From Clavelina lepadiformis (lineage: Eukaryota > Chordata > Ascidiacea > Aplousobranchia > Clavelinidae): 64,000 nucleotides of DNA. The first letter of the stretch is position 1; each line of letters starts with the position of its first letter. Made by a program: the position numbers and the translations under genes. Location of the stretch: NCBI RefSeq assembly GCF_947623445.1, contig NC_135241.1, positions 21,516,501 through 21,580,500 on the forward strand. The letters run 5' to 3'. Below the pieces are notes generated by a model. That model saw nothing but the letters and a program-made list of their open reading frames with translations, was not told the origin of the DNA and did not search any database. This document shows positions 50,406 to 62,896 of this stretch, piece after piece.

Positions 50406-52563
50406 GCTCGACAACGTTAGTTTAACGCATGCGTAGCACTCATGCATTTGATATACTTGTTTGCTAATTTTATGTACACTCACGCCGTATGGCTTAAAGG
50501 TTCGAAGCTTCTTTATTTAGCGTAACGTAAACCAAATTACTTCAGCAAAATTTGAGATTAAGTTGTTCCCAGAACTAATGTTAATAATTAATTAATCAAC
50601 TGATAGCATAATTCATCGTTGTCTTTGCGTAATTTCGTGTGAGAACAAAAAAAATAATAGTGAAAAATAAAATGTTCTTAAGAAAACCATAATAATATAT
50701 GGTTGGTAAGATAATACCGACGCCTTTTGATGTGGTTACAATTTCTAATTTGAAATGGTTGAAATGTGTAAGTTATACCCCACTATCTAAGCTGTCTCGA
50801 TGATTGTGTAATCCTTAACATCAACATAGATAGAAAAGAATTATGAGATGTAGGACAGCTTTTAATGTCAAACATGTAACACTTTTCATAACGAACGAAC
50901 ACAAAACAACATGCAAGGAGATACCGAGTATATCGACCGACCAACGAGTTACAACAGAAACGAACATTTGGATCGAATAAAAATGCTCAGGACCACGCGT
51001 CTCTGGTGAATTGCGTCATGATATAGACTGACTACTATGTCACAGGACAACTGATAGCGCCATTTGAAAAAAAAAACGCTAATTGCATGATGGCACGGAA
51101 ATAGTTTAAGAGCCAGTCGTCAGCAATTACCAGTTGTAACAGACGCGACGTAATACGAGGGAAGACCTAATGTACAATACGATAGGCTTGATTAACACGA
51201 TTGCAATTCAGCCTTTAAACTGGGGAAATGTAGGCTGGGTAGTAAAGCAGTCACAGTAAGCAATGTTCAAAACCCAACCGGCGACACACGGTACACAACA
51301 GAGCGGATGTTGGTATAATTCTCTGGTGCTTGATGTGCGAAAACACTTGGGTAACTTCAGCGTGTGTGTGTATGTGCGTGCGTGGGTGATCGGATTGCAA
51401 TAATACGCCGAAACGCAAACAATACTGGAGTAGGGTTAAACATTTCCGCGCAGAAATTCGGTACAGATTAACAAAGCAGCCCCTCTGCAGATATGACAAT
51501 ATCATCACCTACGTCATCAGGGCAGTAGCACCGACGGTGACCTTTGAAACCTTCCGCAATGAAAACACGTCATCAGCAGCAAAACGAAAATAGTGCGAGG
51601 AAGTTACTATTAAATTGCAATGGCAAAGACATGGACAGATTGCTATAGACGCAAACGCATCCTATCATGGCAATGTGGTGTTGACGATTGATGGACCAGG
51701 AAATTACAAATTAACTTACTACAAGAATCAATAAAGGGACAATCGACTCATGTCTACAAAAGTTGGCCCAGCAGCAAGCAAGATTAAGGCAGCGATTTCA
51801 CAGGTCTCACCGTCACACATATATATGATCTCGTATTGACTATACTTCAAGAATGATCAACTACGTAAGAAAACTTTAACACATACGTGACGTTACGTTT
51901 AAAAAAAATCAGCAATAGACATTAACACGATTTCCTAGCAAAAAGCAAGCAAGATTATAAAAAAACGAAAAAAATCAATCAGGTCTGAAGCTATCTTGAA
52001 TGGAGAAAACAATTCAATTAACAGCAATGGCAAATCGTGAACAAACTGAGTAGGAGGAAGCCCAGCGTATGAGGTCACGCTGTCGCGGGCAATTAATTGC
52101 ACATATTATCTCATAAGGAAATGCTTGGTAATATGTCACCTTTAACCAGCCTATAACTAAAATCTTAACAAAGGTTGAAGGAATAGCATGGGCTATGTTT
52201 TAGTAGAATAAAATGGACTTTTCTCTGATTAGTTACTCACGCTCGACCACTATTTAAAAAAGTGGGAATAACGTCTTGAGATAGTTTCTCCAATCCATTA
52301 ATCCCTGCAAAAAATTTTTCATTTGTTTATAAATTGACCAGAGCTATCGATCATGACCATAATAATCAAACTAAATGAAGTAAATATATTAAGAGCACAA
52401 CCACAAACTAACATAGTATTACCAGCACAGCTAGCAATTTCTTTAACTTGCATAATATAGGACGAAAGTACCATAAAATTAGTGTGTTCTTAAAAAAAGA
52501 CATACTGATGTATTAGACATCCTACAAAGGGTGGATGACAAGAAAATAAATGACATTTCGACC
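50406..52563. other. Convergent intergenic region
   Basis: Lies between GST (+) and CERS1 (-) and holds both 3' UTRs. It includes a short TGTG/CGTG-rich stretch near 51361–51385. A possible extra CERS1 3' exon begins at 52304 (acceptor TTGCAG on the minus strand). Nothing else recognised. Confidence 0.45.
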
Positions 52564-55526
52564 TCACCTTTTCTTTCCATTTTGCACGACTGACTTTGTT
52601 AGATTCTTACTATCCAACTCACGTGTGTCGTCCACCTCGCTGACTTGCTTGGTGACTACTTTATAGGCCATGACCACTATGAACTGAAAAATAGTTTTCA
52701 GTCACTTCTAATCCTCGTTCACATGAATTTAACTGTAAGACTTAGCAATGATAATGTTCAATAACTGCAAGCGGCCCGTTAACAAACAAAGTTATAGCAT
52801 ACAATGCGTTCTGGAAAGCAGTAAGTATCAGAATGCAAATTGTGCTACTTTTGTAGATGTATGGTCTGTTTCAGTAAACAAAGTCAAGTGACAGATGATC
52901 TAGTTCATTCTGATGTGATTCATCAAAAATGTGGCCAACTAAATTTACTTTAAACACTACCCTACTGATTCTTCTAATGCCTTGCAGTGATCTGAAGTCA
53001 TTAGAAAACAGACAAAATAAAATATTTTTTTAAAGTTTAGATCATAAATTATTTAAGATTTTATTTGATTAACATCTGGCCACGATCGGCATAATGAACA
53101 CAGTTGACTACTTTGCATGTAATCCTGCCACTGGTATATGTGGCTTTGCTAATACAACGATGTGAGATAATAAATATTTTATAAACTTCACTCATCCCCA
53201 CTGTATCACAAGCAATGGCTATGTACTAGATATGGTGTACTCCCAAGCTCTTTCAATAATCAATTGCATATACAGTTAATAATGCACATGTGGCATTACT
53301 GCAGCCATAACTGCCAAGGCACAATGCTTACCGTGAACCAGTATATATTCATTGCAAGCAAGATCCAAAGTAAAGCATTGAAGAAATGGTAGAAGACAAG
53401 GTCTTGTGAAACTGCTAGACTGACATGTCCGGCTGCATACATTGCTTTCAATGGAAACCAATACAAGCGAAAGATATACCTGTGAGATCAGTGTAAATTA
53501 CATTTAAATAATACAACGCTGTGCACCATTAGCTTTCCCTAGCCACGTCAAAGTTAAAAAAAATTGTGTATGCAGTTCTGTATTGAATGAAATCTTATAT
53601 ATCACCGGGCCAGAAAATGCACAACAATCTATCATCAACCTAGAAAAAAGCTAAAAATTACACAGCTCAGAATTGTATAATACTCCAGATCACACGTTTG
53701 AGTCCCTAGGGATAAAATATCATAATTACCCTTGATTTACAGCATATGTTTCTTTCGATGAATGATAGCATGGATAACATAAAAACTCTTAAAAACAAGC
53801 ATACAGGGACCAGGTTTACTCTCACCATGCCACTCCAAATAGAATAAAGCCAACAGTGGATAAGAAATCACAAACGGAATGCCACTTCCCTCCCTTTGTT
53901 TTGTAATAAACCGCCAGCTTTGTTCCCTCGAGTAAAATATCAGTTATATCATGAAGAAATAATATTAAGATGCCCACGTTGGTATATCTGAAATTGAAAC
54001 AGGAACCTATTTATAACAAGCGAGTTTAACCAAATTATAAAACTCAGAAAATGTGTTATGTGCTTTCTATTGCCTTACATAAACTAAGTTGTAAGCTGAA
54101 CAAAAAATTCAGATTGGTGCATACAATTGCTATGTCAAATGCTTCTGCACCCAATGAACCCAATTTAATGTAAATGTTGAAAACAAAGTGCTGATGCTAG
54201 TTGGTTCAAAGGGCATTTCCTGATTTCAAAATTAGAAAACACATTACCACAGACCGTGACGCTTGTGTGTTAAAGTACACACTGTGTGTAATTTCTACCC
54301 ATGCAATGCAAACAAATCAGTTTGACAAAATCAGCAAGTTAAGAACAAAATGTTGACACCACTAAAATGTTTTGTTAGCTCTCTATTGAAGTTTTCTACT
54401 CTCAAGTAAACGTCAACAACTGCATCATTGAAATGATGCTGCAAATGTTTTTTTTGGTTCCCTGTTTACCAAAATCTACCTCTGGGCAGTATAAAACAAA
54501 ACTAATAACATTTTAAACTTAATGTCCACTGAACCAGCAAACATTCTGTAACTTCAATAATAAGCACTAAGATTTCACAATTATAGACACAATTGATTGA
54601 TGTTAATTGATGATCATGTTTGAGCGCTTTTATGAATGGACTTACCTAAATGCATATGAGAAGCCAATAAGAAGCAATGTAACAAAATGATGCGCTAGCA
54701 TTACTTTTGAGTCTTTTCTCCATACATCCATAAACAGTGTTCCGTAAACAGAATGTGCATAAAAACTGAACTGAACCAAATACGCAATATAGATTTTGGT
54801 TGGTACAGGTGATTGTGGCTTCCAACCTTCGATACAAGTTGTCAGTTTTCACATTTTATTTCAACTTATTCACTACATGCAAAATTGCTTGCAAATTCAC
54901 TTACCGTAAAATGAAGAAGGCGCATCATAGAAGAAATTATGTTCCGTGAAAAACAAAATATAAATAGAATAAGCCCACGTGCAAGAGTAGAACAGAAGCT
55001 TCCAAACACTTTCTGGGGCCTTTCGTGTGGATTGGGCATCGAGGCCAGCATTATTTACAATGGGCTGTAAATGAAAGCATGTCATTAAATGATATGCTAC
55101 AAAAATCAAACGTACACATTATTTTTTAGAACAACATTACGTATATTTTTGAGAAACAGGTTACATGTAAGTGTATCAATGAAACTGCTCTAAAAACAAA
55201 CCATAGACATAAAAAATTTTAAACCAAAAAAGAATTATTAGATATAAATTCAACTTATTTTAAAGGGTTGTGTGACTTGTTACCTTATAGATGAAATCTG
55301 TTATTATTATTCGCAGAAGTGTCCAAAAGACAGTCAACATCAGGGTGTAATAAATATCTTGTTGTGTCACCCCACCATATTTCAACATCAGATTCCACCA
55401 TCCTGTTGGGGTTTTATATTTTGTTTCTAAATCAAACCAAGACTCTGTCGCAGTTCCATAGACATCCCGCACGAAGGTTGCATAGGATGGATATGAGAAA
55501 TTGAACTTGGAAGCCACTTTGATCAT
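52564..55526 (-). CDS. CERS1: Ceramide synthase 1
   Basis: Six exons, complement(52564..52683, 53332..53479, 53826..53987, 54646..54826, 54905..55064, 55284..55526), give 337 aa. Several TM segments form a TLC (Lag1) domain: PESVWKLLFY, DVWRKDSKVMLAHHFVTLLL with the two essential histidines, SYAFRYTNVGILILFLHDITD and FRLYWFPLK. A short polar tail with VDDTREL follows. The homeobox-like insert of CERS2–6 is absent, and the sequence tracks CERS1 closely (for example the RKDS, YAFRY.NVGIL and FRLYWFPLK runs). The enzyme N-acylates sphinganine in the ER membrane, with a C18 preference in the vertebrate enzyme. The last exon can end at TGA 52564–52566, or splice from AG|GTGAG to 52304 and stop one codon later, so the protein end is almost unchanged. 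Confidence 0.95.
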
Positions 55527-57539
55527 TGTATAAACAATTCAATTCAATAAAGCATTTTTCAGTAACACTGAGCTTTAACCAGTGGACTTGACCTAATTCA
55601 ATTACAATTCATAAAACAGATAAAAAGCTTTTCTGGCTCAAAGACTAAAATCGATTGCTAAGGTTTTACTATTACAAACTGCAAAAGTTATGTTAGTAGT
55701 TTGATTTGATTCTTAAGTTTCCTATTGATGTTTTAAGTATTTATTCTACATTAATTCGGTAAATCAAAGAGATGAGCTGGAAAAAAGCAACCTTAAAGCT
55801 TTTGCACGAGCCAATCGCTTGACAGTTCAAAGACAGTAAGACTTTACACACTATTGGCGGTTTAAAATATTAGAATACTAACTGTACAGTATATTTCTAA
55901 GGACTTTCATGAAGACCTTGGCATTATAACTCTTGGTTACTTGTACCCTTACTTGTGTATTTCCAATCACAATTCTCGTCAAAAACTGCCATACTTTTCA
56001 GTCCAGCTGCAGTTAGCCTGTAGGCCAAGGCTACATACTTGTATGTTATACCTATTTCTTAAGCTTTTTCGTCATACAGGATATAAATCATTTTTAAAGT
56101 TATTATGCGACATACTTGAGCTTAACAATCGCGAGCGTCTTTACGCTTCACTTGCCGGTGTTCAACGCGTACCGATCACGTCAAGCAGGACGCTTAATAA
56201 AGCGTTTTGAAACAATCGTGTTTTTTGCATCTCTAGCTAGTCATGGTCTGGTGCGTTTACACAATTAAGCGTTTTTAAACATAGACATCTTATTATCAAT
56301 CACAAAATCTTCGGCATGGAAAGAAGTCCAAACACAGCGAACCATTACAGAATCGCTAACATTTGTCGTTTTTTCCGAGTGGCGTGACACTGTGACAATT
56401 GTTTCAGTATTCAGGTTCAGACTGCCAGTTTCTGGTTTTGAACTTTTGATGCTTTAGCAAGCCTCTGTCAGACTATCTTCTAAAAAAACTTGCTATAAAT
56501 TATAATTTGAATAAATGTAAAAAAAATTATACATTTATACATTACATTTATATATTGAAATAATTATAGGTAAATCTAAAAATGCAAAAAATTCTGTCTA
56601 CAATTAATTAAACGCATACAAAATTCAGCTAAATGCACATTTTTGTGCTCATTAAGGCACCTGCAGTGCGCCACTGCGTGTAATTATATTAGCACCTGAG
56701 TGCGCTTTTGCCTAACTCTGCAGACCGGACGCAAACCTTAGCATTATGACTCCTTCTCTTAGCTACTGTACCCTTTCAGCCCATTGTAAAGAAAAAGCTT
56801 ACTCTCTCTAATGACGTACTGACATACAGCAGGCTTTAATTAAGCGATGAAGCCAAGGCACCTTTTGACTGCAGTATATGCGCCTTTCAGTAAGACAACT
56901 CATAGTGTGAAGCTTCTCATCTTCATTGCACGAACGAGACTTTAAAGTGCCAAGATTCTCGTTCAATATTTACTTTTCAGTTTAGCTGCAAAAGCTATCA
57001 CTAAATAGAGGTCATTTGTTTCTAGTTTTATACAAGACTGAGTGTGAATGAAATCCAGTCTACCAATTTTCAAATATAAACGCTTTGGAGTGAAACTTCA
57101 TTTACTTAAAAGGCAAGTTTCATGATATCATTACAACAGAGTGGTAACAAAGCCATCAAACTCGAATGAGTCGAGTTTCAAGTACACACTTCATTTTAAG
57201 TTAAACTTTAATGCATTTTGATGAAAGAAAAAAAAATTGTTTTACTCTAATACCCAAACCTAATCAACCAGAAATGAAGTTACATAAAGTCATTTTCATT
57301 TATGTAATTTTTTAGAAAGGCACTCGAGTCAAGTCTTTGCAAAAAGTGACTCAAGACATTAATATCTTGCATTTTTGCAGTACTGAGAACCATTGTGTTT
57401 ATAACAATCATTGATGCGTATAGGTATAGCCTACATGCTAGACCTAGGAACTAAGAGTTAAAACTTAGGACTCATTCGCAAAACAAACCCTAGAGTCAAT
57501 ACAATAACTTATTGAAAACAAAAAACATGCAGCTGATAT
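55527..57539. other. Intergenic, nothing recognised
   Basis: Upstream of CERS1, so it should contain its promoter. An 89-codon plus-strand frame at 55941–56210 has no recognisable features. AT-rich, with no supported repeat. Confidence 0.45.
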
Positions 57540-58015
57540 CTTTGTTTTTGTTTTATTCGCATAACCACACTTTTTCAAGAAAAAATGTACACGCAAATAA
57601 ATATTAATAATCACACGAAAAAATTATTATAACACTAATATAACCATCAGAATGAGCGTAACATTTACTGCATTTACTTCAACTGTTGCTAGTAGTCTGT
57701 TCGGTAAATGTAATGTGTAGGTTTCACTTTGCTAATAACAAGAGCGGTGACGATAATCAAATTACACATATAATAATTCAGCACTTTCATTGTCAGTGTC
57801 ATGTTTTTGTTTTGTTCTCATAACACGCTTCTCATAGGAAATGTACACAAGAATAAATTTTTGTAAGGCTCGCGAAAAATTTCAGTAACACCAATAATAC
57901 GATCAGATTGACGTAATAATTACTGCATTTACTTCAACTGTTTCTATAGTCTGTTCGGTAAATGTAACGTGTAAAATTTACTTGCAAAATAAAAGGAATG
58001 GTGGCGACAATCGAA
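57540..58015. repeat. Diverged tandem duplication, ~260-bp unit
   Basis: Two copies (about 57540–57770 and 57803–58013) share in order TTTGTTTT, CATAAC.C.CTT, AATGTACAC, AATAAAT, ACTGCATTTACTTCAACTGT, AGTCTGTTCGGTAAATGTAA and GGTG.CGA. The second copy abuts the 3' end of the LINE. Confidence 0.65.
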
Positions 58016-58069
58016 TTCCTGCAATCAAGAAAACACAATTACCCGTGTTTGCATTGTTTGGGCTGTAGT

Positions 58070-58402
58070 TTAAGTCATTATACTCATTATATTTGGGTGG
58101 TCTTGTCGTATTGCGTTTATTCGAAAATTACAGGCCTTGTTTACATCCTTTCTTAATTTATCCAGTGAAAAAGCTTGGTTATCTATGACGCATTTTAATC
58201 TTGTTTTCCAAATTTGATGTTTGGTCGCCGTGATTAGGGTGGTGAGCAGTTGGTCTTTGTTTGGGTGTCGATCGTTGTTGTACATTAGCTGGCAAAGGCT
58301 TTCTACGTTTTCGTTCTGCAGATTAATTTGCAGGAGTTTTTTCTGCGTCCTTGATTGTTTGTTTCCATTGTTTGTTGGTTTGTGGGCATTTGAAAAAAAC
58401 AT
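58070..58402 (-). pseudogene. Frameshifted C-terminal tail of LINE ORF2
   Basis: An open frame overlapping the end of ORF2 continues with about 90 residues rich in K, N and Q to a stop at 58070. The sense-strand position and the switch right after the CX2C…H…C motif suggest that ORF2 originally ran on and was cut short by a one-base shift near 58323–58400. Confidence 0.5.
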
Positions 58403-61400
58403 GATAAGCAGCGTCGGGTCCTACTTTGCAAAAGGGGCAACTGTTTTTTGACGAAGGCGTACAGTTTCCCGTTTCGTTGCAAAATGGCAAGAGGTTCCAG
58501 GCACATTTGTAATTAAATGTGCGTAGGTAGCTTGGCAGTATTTTCAGGTGTGTTCTTTCCCATATTTTACCAAGATCGCTTATAGCTTTTAACTTTTTTG
58601 TTTGTATGATGCGTTCATACGTTTTTTTGATTTTCCTTTCGATTAAGTCATTTCGTTTTAGGTTGTATTTGTTTATGATTTGCATTATTGTTTCATAGTA
58701 CGGAGAACGAGTTTCAGTGTGCGGTATATTATTTAGTCTGACTACTTCCAACACGTCCGCAATTGCATGGCCTATCTGATATTCTATGTAGGTCGTATGG
58801 ACGTTCAGCGGTTCGTTTTGGACCCTCGCTTGGCAGTATTTGAGTATCGATCGTATATATATTATATCGGCGTATATTTCAAAATTTGGGAAATTGAGTC
58901 CGCCGTCTAGCTTGGGTAGTTGGAGCGTGTTTATATCTGCGTGTTCATATTTTCCCACTGCATATCTAACTATTCTTTCGTTGATTTTTTTTATTTTTTC
59001 GGTTGGCGCAAGGTAAGTTTGCGCCGCGTAGTTACTGACGGGAAGTAGTCTCGCTTTTATTAAAACCTCTTTGGCATCAAGAGTGGCGTATGTACTGTCT
59101 ATTTCGTTTATCACTGATTTGATTTTTCCATCAATTTCTTGCCAGATTTGGTTTAGGTTAATTTTTCCAATTTTTGTTCCGAGGAGGTTAAAATTTTCGT
59201 GATGCCATTTTATATCGGGTAGCAGGATTTCGGGGAAACTATTTTTTGTTCTTAACCCTTGCGTTTTTTGTTTGTTTAATTTTAGACCCGAGGCCATTTG
59301 AAAACGATCCACGGTGTCAATTGCGAGGTTTACCGAATGTGCGTCTCTTAGCGTCAGTGTTACATCATCAGCGTAATTTACACTTTTAATTTCGCGTTTT
59401 CCACTCAGTCTTATTCCTTTTATCTCGCTATTATTGTTCATTTTTTCTGCCATCGGTTCCACGGCTAGGAGGAAGAGAACGAAACTTAGAGGGTCCCCTT
59501 GTCTTACTCCCCGTTTGAGTTCGATTTCTGGCGATTTGAAACCATTGACCATAACCGACGCATAGCTATCTTTATACAAATTTTCTACTATTCCGATTAG
59601 CTCAGCTGGAAAGCGCATTGATTTTAAAGTTTCTATAAGCCAATCGTGTTCAATGGAATCAAAAGCTTTTTCGAAGTCTAATGAAATAAATAACGCTGGG
59701 TTGTTTCTGCGGCACGAGTGGTCGTATAGGTCTCTGATTACTGTTGTTCCTTCGCCTATTGTTTTCCCTACCGTTGCGTATTGATGTTCTCCTATTAATT
59801 CGGGCATTACTTGTCTGATTCTATTGGCTAAGATTTTCGTGAAGATCTTATATTCCGTATTTAGCAGCGTTATGGGTCTGTAGTTTCCTAGATTTGCATC
59901 GTCCCCTTTTTTATATATTAATGTGATGGAGCCTTTTTTTACGTCTTTTGGCACCGTTTTGGACTCTAGCCAGGAATCCATTAGCTTGCGAATTTCTTTC
60001 TTAATTATCGGCCAAAAGGTTTTATAGAATTCCACCGAGATCCCGTCTGGACCTGGTGCTTTACCATTTTTCATTGTTTTTACTGCGTTCTCTAGTTCTT
60101 CTACCTTGATGGGTTGTTTCAAAAGTGCCGATGCTTCTGGGTTTATTTTGCGTTTAATCTCTTTCAAAAATGCGTTTCTTGCGCTAGTGTTTGTTGTTGT
60201 GCTGGCGTAGAGTTTGGCGTAAAAAGACGCGGCGGCTTTAAGCATTTCTTTCGGAATAGAATTCGGTAAAAATTGTTCATCGTACAGTTCTTTTATGTAC
60301 GTTTGCTCTTGTTTGCTTTTGAAGTTTGCAAAAAATTCTTTGCTACCTATTTTTTCGGATTGTTCTTTATTTTTTGCAATTCTCGCTATAATTTTTTTTC
60401 TTTTAAATTTTCGCAGATTTCTTTTTGCGTCGAGGTATTCGCTAAATTCTATTTGGTCGTTTTTAAGCGCTGTTATTGCGTTTTCGTATTTCTTTTTGAG
60501 TTGGGTTTCCATTTCGTTACTTTTTTGATTCATTTCCTTTGTGTGGTCAAGGATGAGTTGTTTTAATCTACCTTTAATTTTTATCCACCATTCGCTCGGG
60601 GTTTTGTATAAGTCGGGCGTTAAAGTTGACCATAAAGGCCATTTTTCTTTCAGAACGTTTGCGAAGGGTTCGTATTCATACACTTGCACGTTATTTCTCC
60701 AATTTCCTTTCCCCTTTGGGGGTGGCGCTATTACATCAAGTTGTATTTTTACCATTTGGTGGTCCGAGAATTGCGTCATATGGTGTGTTATTTCGATGGC
60801 TTTAATATTATTTGACACGTAAAATCTGTCGATGCGTGATTTGCGTTCCCCGTTCTGCCAGGAGAATTGTTTTACATTTCCTTTTAATTGACGGAACTGG
60901 TCTTTAAGGCCGTGCGTTTCGCAGAGAATTTTTAACTCATTTTTCCCAGCGTATAAGTGCGATGGTGGTTCTCTGTCTATTTGCGGATCATCTACTATAT
61001 TAAAATCTCCGGCTAATATGGTTGGTATGTTTGTCGTAAAATATTGATGGGCCGCTCGGAAAAAATTGTTGTTTTCTTTGGTATTCTGATCGACATTTGG
61101 GGCGTATACATTTACTATTTTAACTTTTTGTCCGATGATGTCGATCGTCGCCGAGATCAACCTGCCTTCTACATCGAGGTCGTATTCTATAAAACTTATC
61201 GATGGGTGGTTTATCAGAATCGCGGCTCCCTTGGCAGCTCGGATTTTTTTGGGCGCAGAGTTGAAAATCGCTTTATCTTTGTGCCATTCTTTTTGCCAAT
61301 TATCCTGGTTGTGCGCTTCGCTTTTCGTTTCTTGCAGGAGAAAAATGTGGGCGTTATCTCTCTTCAAATTGCTAAATAGTTCGGTGCGCTTTGCCTTATC

Positions 61401-61448
61401 GTTTAGGCCTTGGCAATTAAGTGTACAAATTTTTAGATAAGTTACCAT
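58323..61448 (-). CDS. LINE ORF2: endonuclease and reverse transcriptase
   Basis: The ATG at 61446–61448 is preferred because LKICTLNCQGLN, the endonuclease start, follows directly. The open frame itself reaches 61550. Order: APE-type endonuclease (…LNCQGLN…LLQET…AGDFN…SDH), a K/E-rich helical linker, then reverse transcriptase with GKAPGPDG, YRPITLLN, LDFEKAFD, GVRQGDPLS and the YADD active site. It ends in a CPFC…H…C zinc motif. It nicks target DNA and reverse-transcribes the element's own RNA. The domains contain no stop. The end appears truncated by a frameshift. Confidence 0.92.
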   Translation of the reverse strand: MVTYLKICTLNCQGLNDKAKRTELFSNLKRDNAHIFLLQETKSEAHNQDNWQKEWHKDKAIFNSAPKKIRAAKGAAILINHPSISFIEYDLDVEGRLISATIDIIGQKVKIVNVYAPNVDQNTKENNNFFRAAHQYFTTNIPTILAGDFNIVDDPQIDREPPSHLYAGKNELKILCETHGLKDQFRQLKGNVKQFSWQNGERKSRIDRFYVSNNIKAIEITHHMTQFSDHQMVKIQLDVIAPPPKGKGNWRNNVQVYEYEPFANVLKEKWPLWSTLTPDLYKTPSEWWIKIKGRLKQLILDHTKEMNQKSNEMETQLKKKYENAITALKNDQIEFSEYLDAKRNLRKFKRKKIIARIAKNKEQSEKIGSKEFFANFKSKQEQTYIKELYDEQFLPNSIPKEMLKAAASFYAKLYASTTTNTSARNAFLKEIKRKINPEASALLKQPIKVEELENAVKTMKNGKAPGPDGISVEFYKTFWPIIKKEIRKLMDSWLESKTVPKDVKKGSITLIYKKGDDANLGNYRPITLLNTEYKIFTKILANRIRQVMPELIGEHQYATVGKTIGEGTTVIRDLYDHSCRRNNPALFISLDFEKAFDSIEHDWLIETLKSMRFPAELIGIVENLYKDSYASVMVNGFKSPEIELKRGVRQGDPLSFVLFLLAVEPMAEKMNNNSEIKGIRLSGKREIKSVNYADDVTLTLRDAHSVNLAIDTVDRFQMASGLKLNKQKTQGLRTKNSFPEILLPDIKWHHENFNLLGTKIGKINLNQIWQEIDGKIKSVINEIDSTYATLDAKEVLIKARLLPVSNYAAQTYLAPTEKIKKINERIVRYAVGKYEHADINTLQLPKLDGGLNFPNFEIYADIIYIRSILKYCQARVQNEPLNVHTTYIEYQIGHAIADVLEVVRLNNIPHTETRSPYYETIMQIINKYNLKRNDLIERKIKKTYERIIQTKKLKAISDLGKIWERTHLKILPSYLRTFNYKCAWNLLPFCNETGNCTPSSKNSCPFCKVGPDAAYHVFFKCPQTNKQWKQTIKDAEKTPAN

Positions 61449-61587
61449 GGAATGTTGGGTTGGACTGGAGAGTTTGTGCAAACGGGTTGGGGGCAAATAA
61501 ATTGAGCAATTCACAAAATTTGGTCGTTTGTCTAATACGTAATACAACACAAAAAAACTATAAGAATATACTATACTATATGCGCGT

Positions 61588-62877
61588 TTAAGCGGTCAGA
61601 TTTAAGAATTTTCCATCCGGGACGTAAGTGTATTCACATAAGTTACAACGCTGCTGCCGGTATTTATTTGCTATTTTAACGTTCTCGTTTGGGCAGTTGC
61701 ATCTATAAACCATGCTATTACAGTATGTACAAGGTATTTGCTCGTTCATTTTAGGAACGGCGATTTCTCCTTTACAAGCACAAGTCATTGTACCTTCGTC
61801 TGATTCCATTGTTTTCTCAAAAACTGTTTCTGTGTCGTCTCCGTTGTCTTCGTTGTCTTCATTTCCTTCGTTGTCTTCTGATGATGTGTATGAGTATGAG
61901 GATGCGTCTTTGTGTTTTTGTATGGGTTGTCCTGGGTTCTGGTCTGAGTCATTTGGAGATCGTTCTTTTCTTTTCCTTGACTCGATGGTCTTTTGTTGGT
62001 TCTGCATCGTTTCGGCCTCTGTTTCAGAGCGTTCCGGTTTTTCTAAAAAGGTGCCGTCGTAATGATCAATTAGGTTTTGTTTTTCGTTTTTACCTTTGGG
62101 TTTCTCTCTGTCTTGGACTGGCGTCGAGTGTTGTGGACCTTTTTTTGCTTCGTTATGGGCGTCATTACCTATTGCTGGGAACTGTTCTTCATCGGGTTTG
62201 TATGGTCCTGAGAAGATGTTCGCTTGTTTGTCGATTGACCTTCCTTCCGATGATGTGCTCGAGTAAAAATGTTGTTCTGGGAACTCTCGATACGGACAGT
62301 CGCGGTTGATATGTCCTGCCTCCGAACAGTAGCTGCACGTTTGTTCTTGCCCGGTATACTCTATTGTGAATCGTTCGTGCCCGAAATTGATATAAGATGG
62401 TGGTTTAACTTCTAATAGGGTTTGCTTTTTGACTGTATATATTCTTCTCCCGTCTTGCTTGCCCGCGATGCGGTCTCTGGCAGTGACTGCAAACTTTAGA
62501 ATTCCTAGACATCTGAGGGCATCGTCGAGAGCTTTCTGGGGAAAGTCTATCGGCACCCATCCCACTATTAGCTTTGCATATGCGTCACCATGTGCTATGA
62601 CGTTGGATACTTCTTTTCGGTTTTTCAATTTTTCTGCTGTTTTTATGGCTGATTCTTTGCTCCTGCACGTTAATTCGACAATTTTTCCGGGCTTTTGTAT
62701 GATGCCTTCTATGACATCATATTTGACATGCGCTTTACTTAAGATCTCGTAGATTTCTATTCTTTTCGAGTGGTTTGTTAGTTTAAAAGACACTTCTCTG
62801 TCTTTACTGTAGTCTGGTGGGATCTGGAAGTTCCAGACTCCTTGCCTTTTCACCCTTTCTGCGTAAGTCAGGGGCAT
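61588..62877 (-). CDS. LINE ORF1: nucleic-acid-binding protein
   Basis: 429 aa. Residues about 28–175 suggest two RRM-like folds. A CCHC zinc knuckle (C181-X2-C184-X4-H189-X4-C194) follows. The middle is acidic and polar, with low-complexity EDN repeats near residues 340–360. The C-terminus (about 370–425) has paired cysteines (CAC, CTYC, CNC, CNLC) like a second zinc domain. It would bind the element's RNA and form the RNP. It lies 139 bp before the preferred ORF2 ATG. Confidence 0.85.
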   Translation of the reverse strand: MPLTYAERVKRQGVWNFQIPPDYSKDREVSFKLTNHSKRIEIYEILSKAHVKYDVIEGIIQKPGKIVELTCRSKESAIKTAEKLKNRKEVSNVIAHGDAYAKLIVGWVPIDFPQKALDDALRCLGILKFAVTARDRIAGKQDGRRIYTVKKQTLLEVKPPSYINFGHERFTIEYTGQEQTCSYCSEAGHINRDCPYREFPEQHFYSSTSSEGRSIDKQANIFSGPYKPDEEQFPAIGNDAHNEAKKGPQHSTPVQDREKPKGKNEKQNLIDHYDGTFLEKPERSETEAETMQNQQKTIESRKRKERSPNDSDQNPGQPIQKHKDASSYSYTSSEDNEGNEDNEDNGDDTETVFEKTMESDEGTMTCACKGEIAVPKMNEQIPCTYCNSMVYRCNCPNENVKIANKYRQQRCNLCEYTYVPDGKFLNLTA

Positions 62878-62896
62878 TATCTTGTTTGAAGGAGGT

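Noticed and set aside
55941..56210. 89-codon plus-strand frame upstream of CERS1
   Set aside because: No family features and no context; probably chance.
61788..62309. 173-codon plus-strand frame
   Set aside because: Antisense shadow of LINE ORF1.
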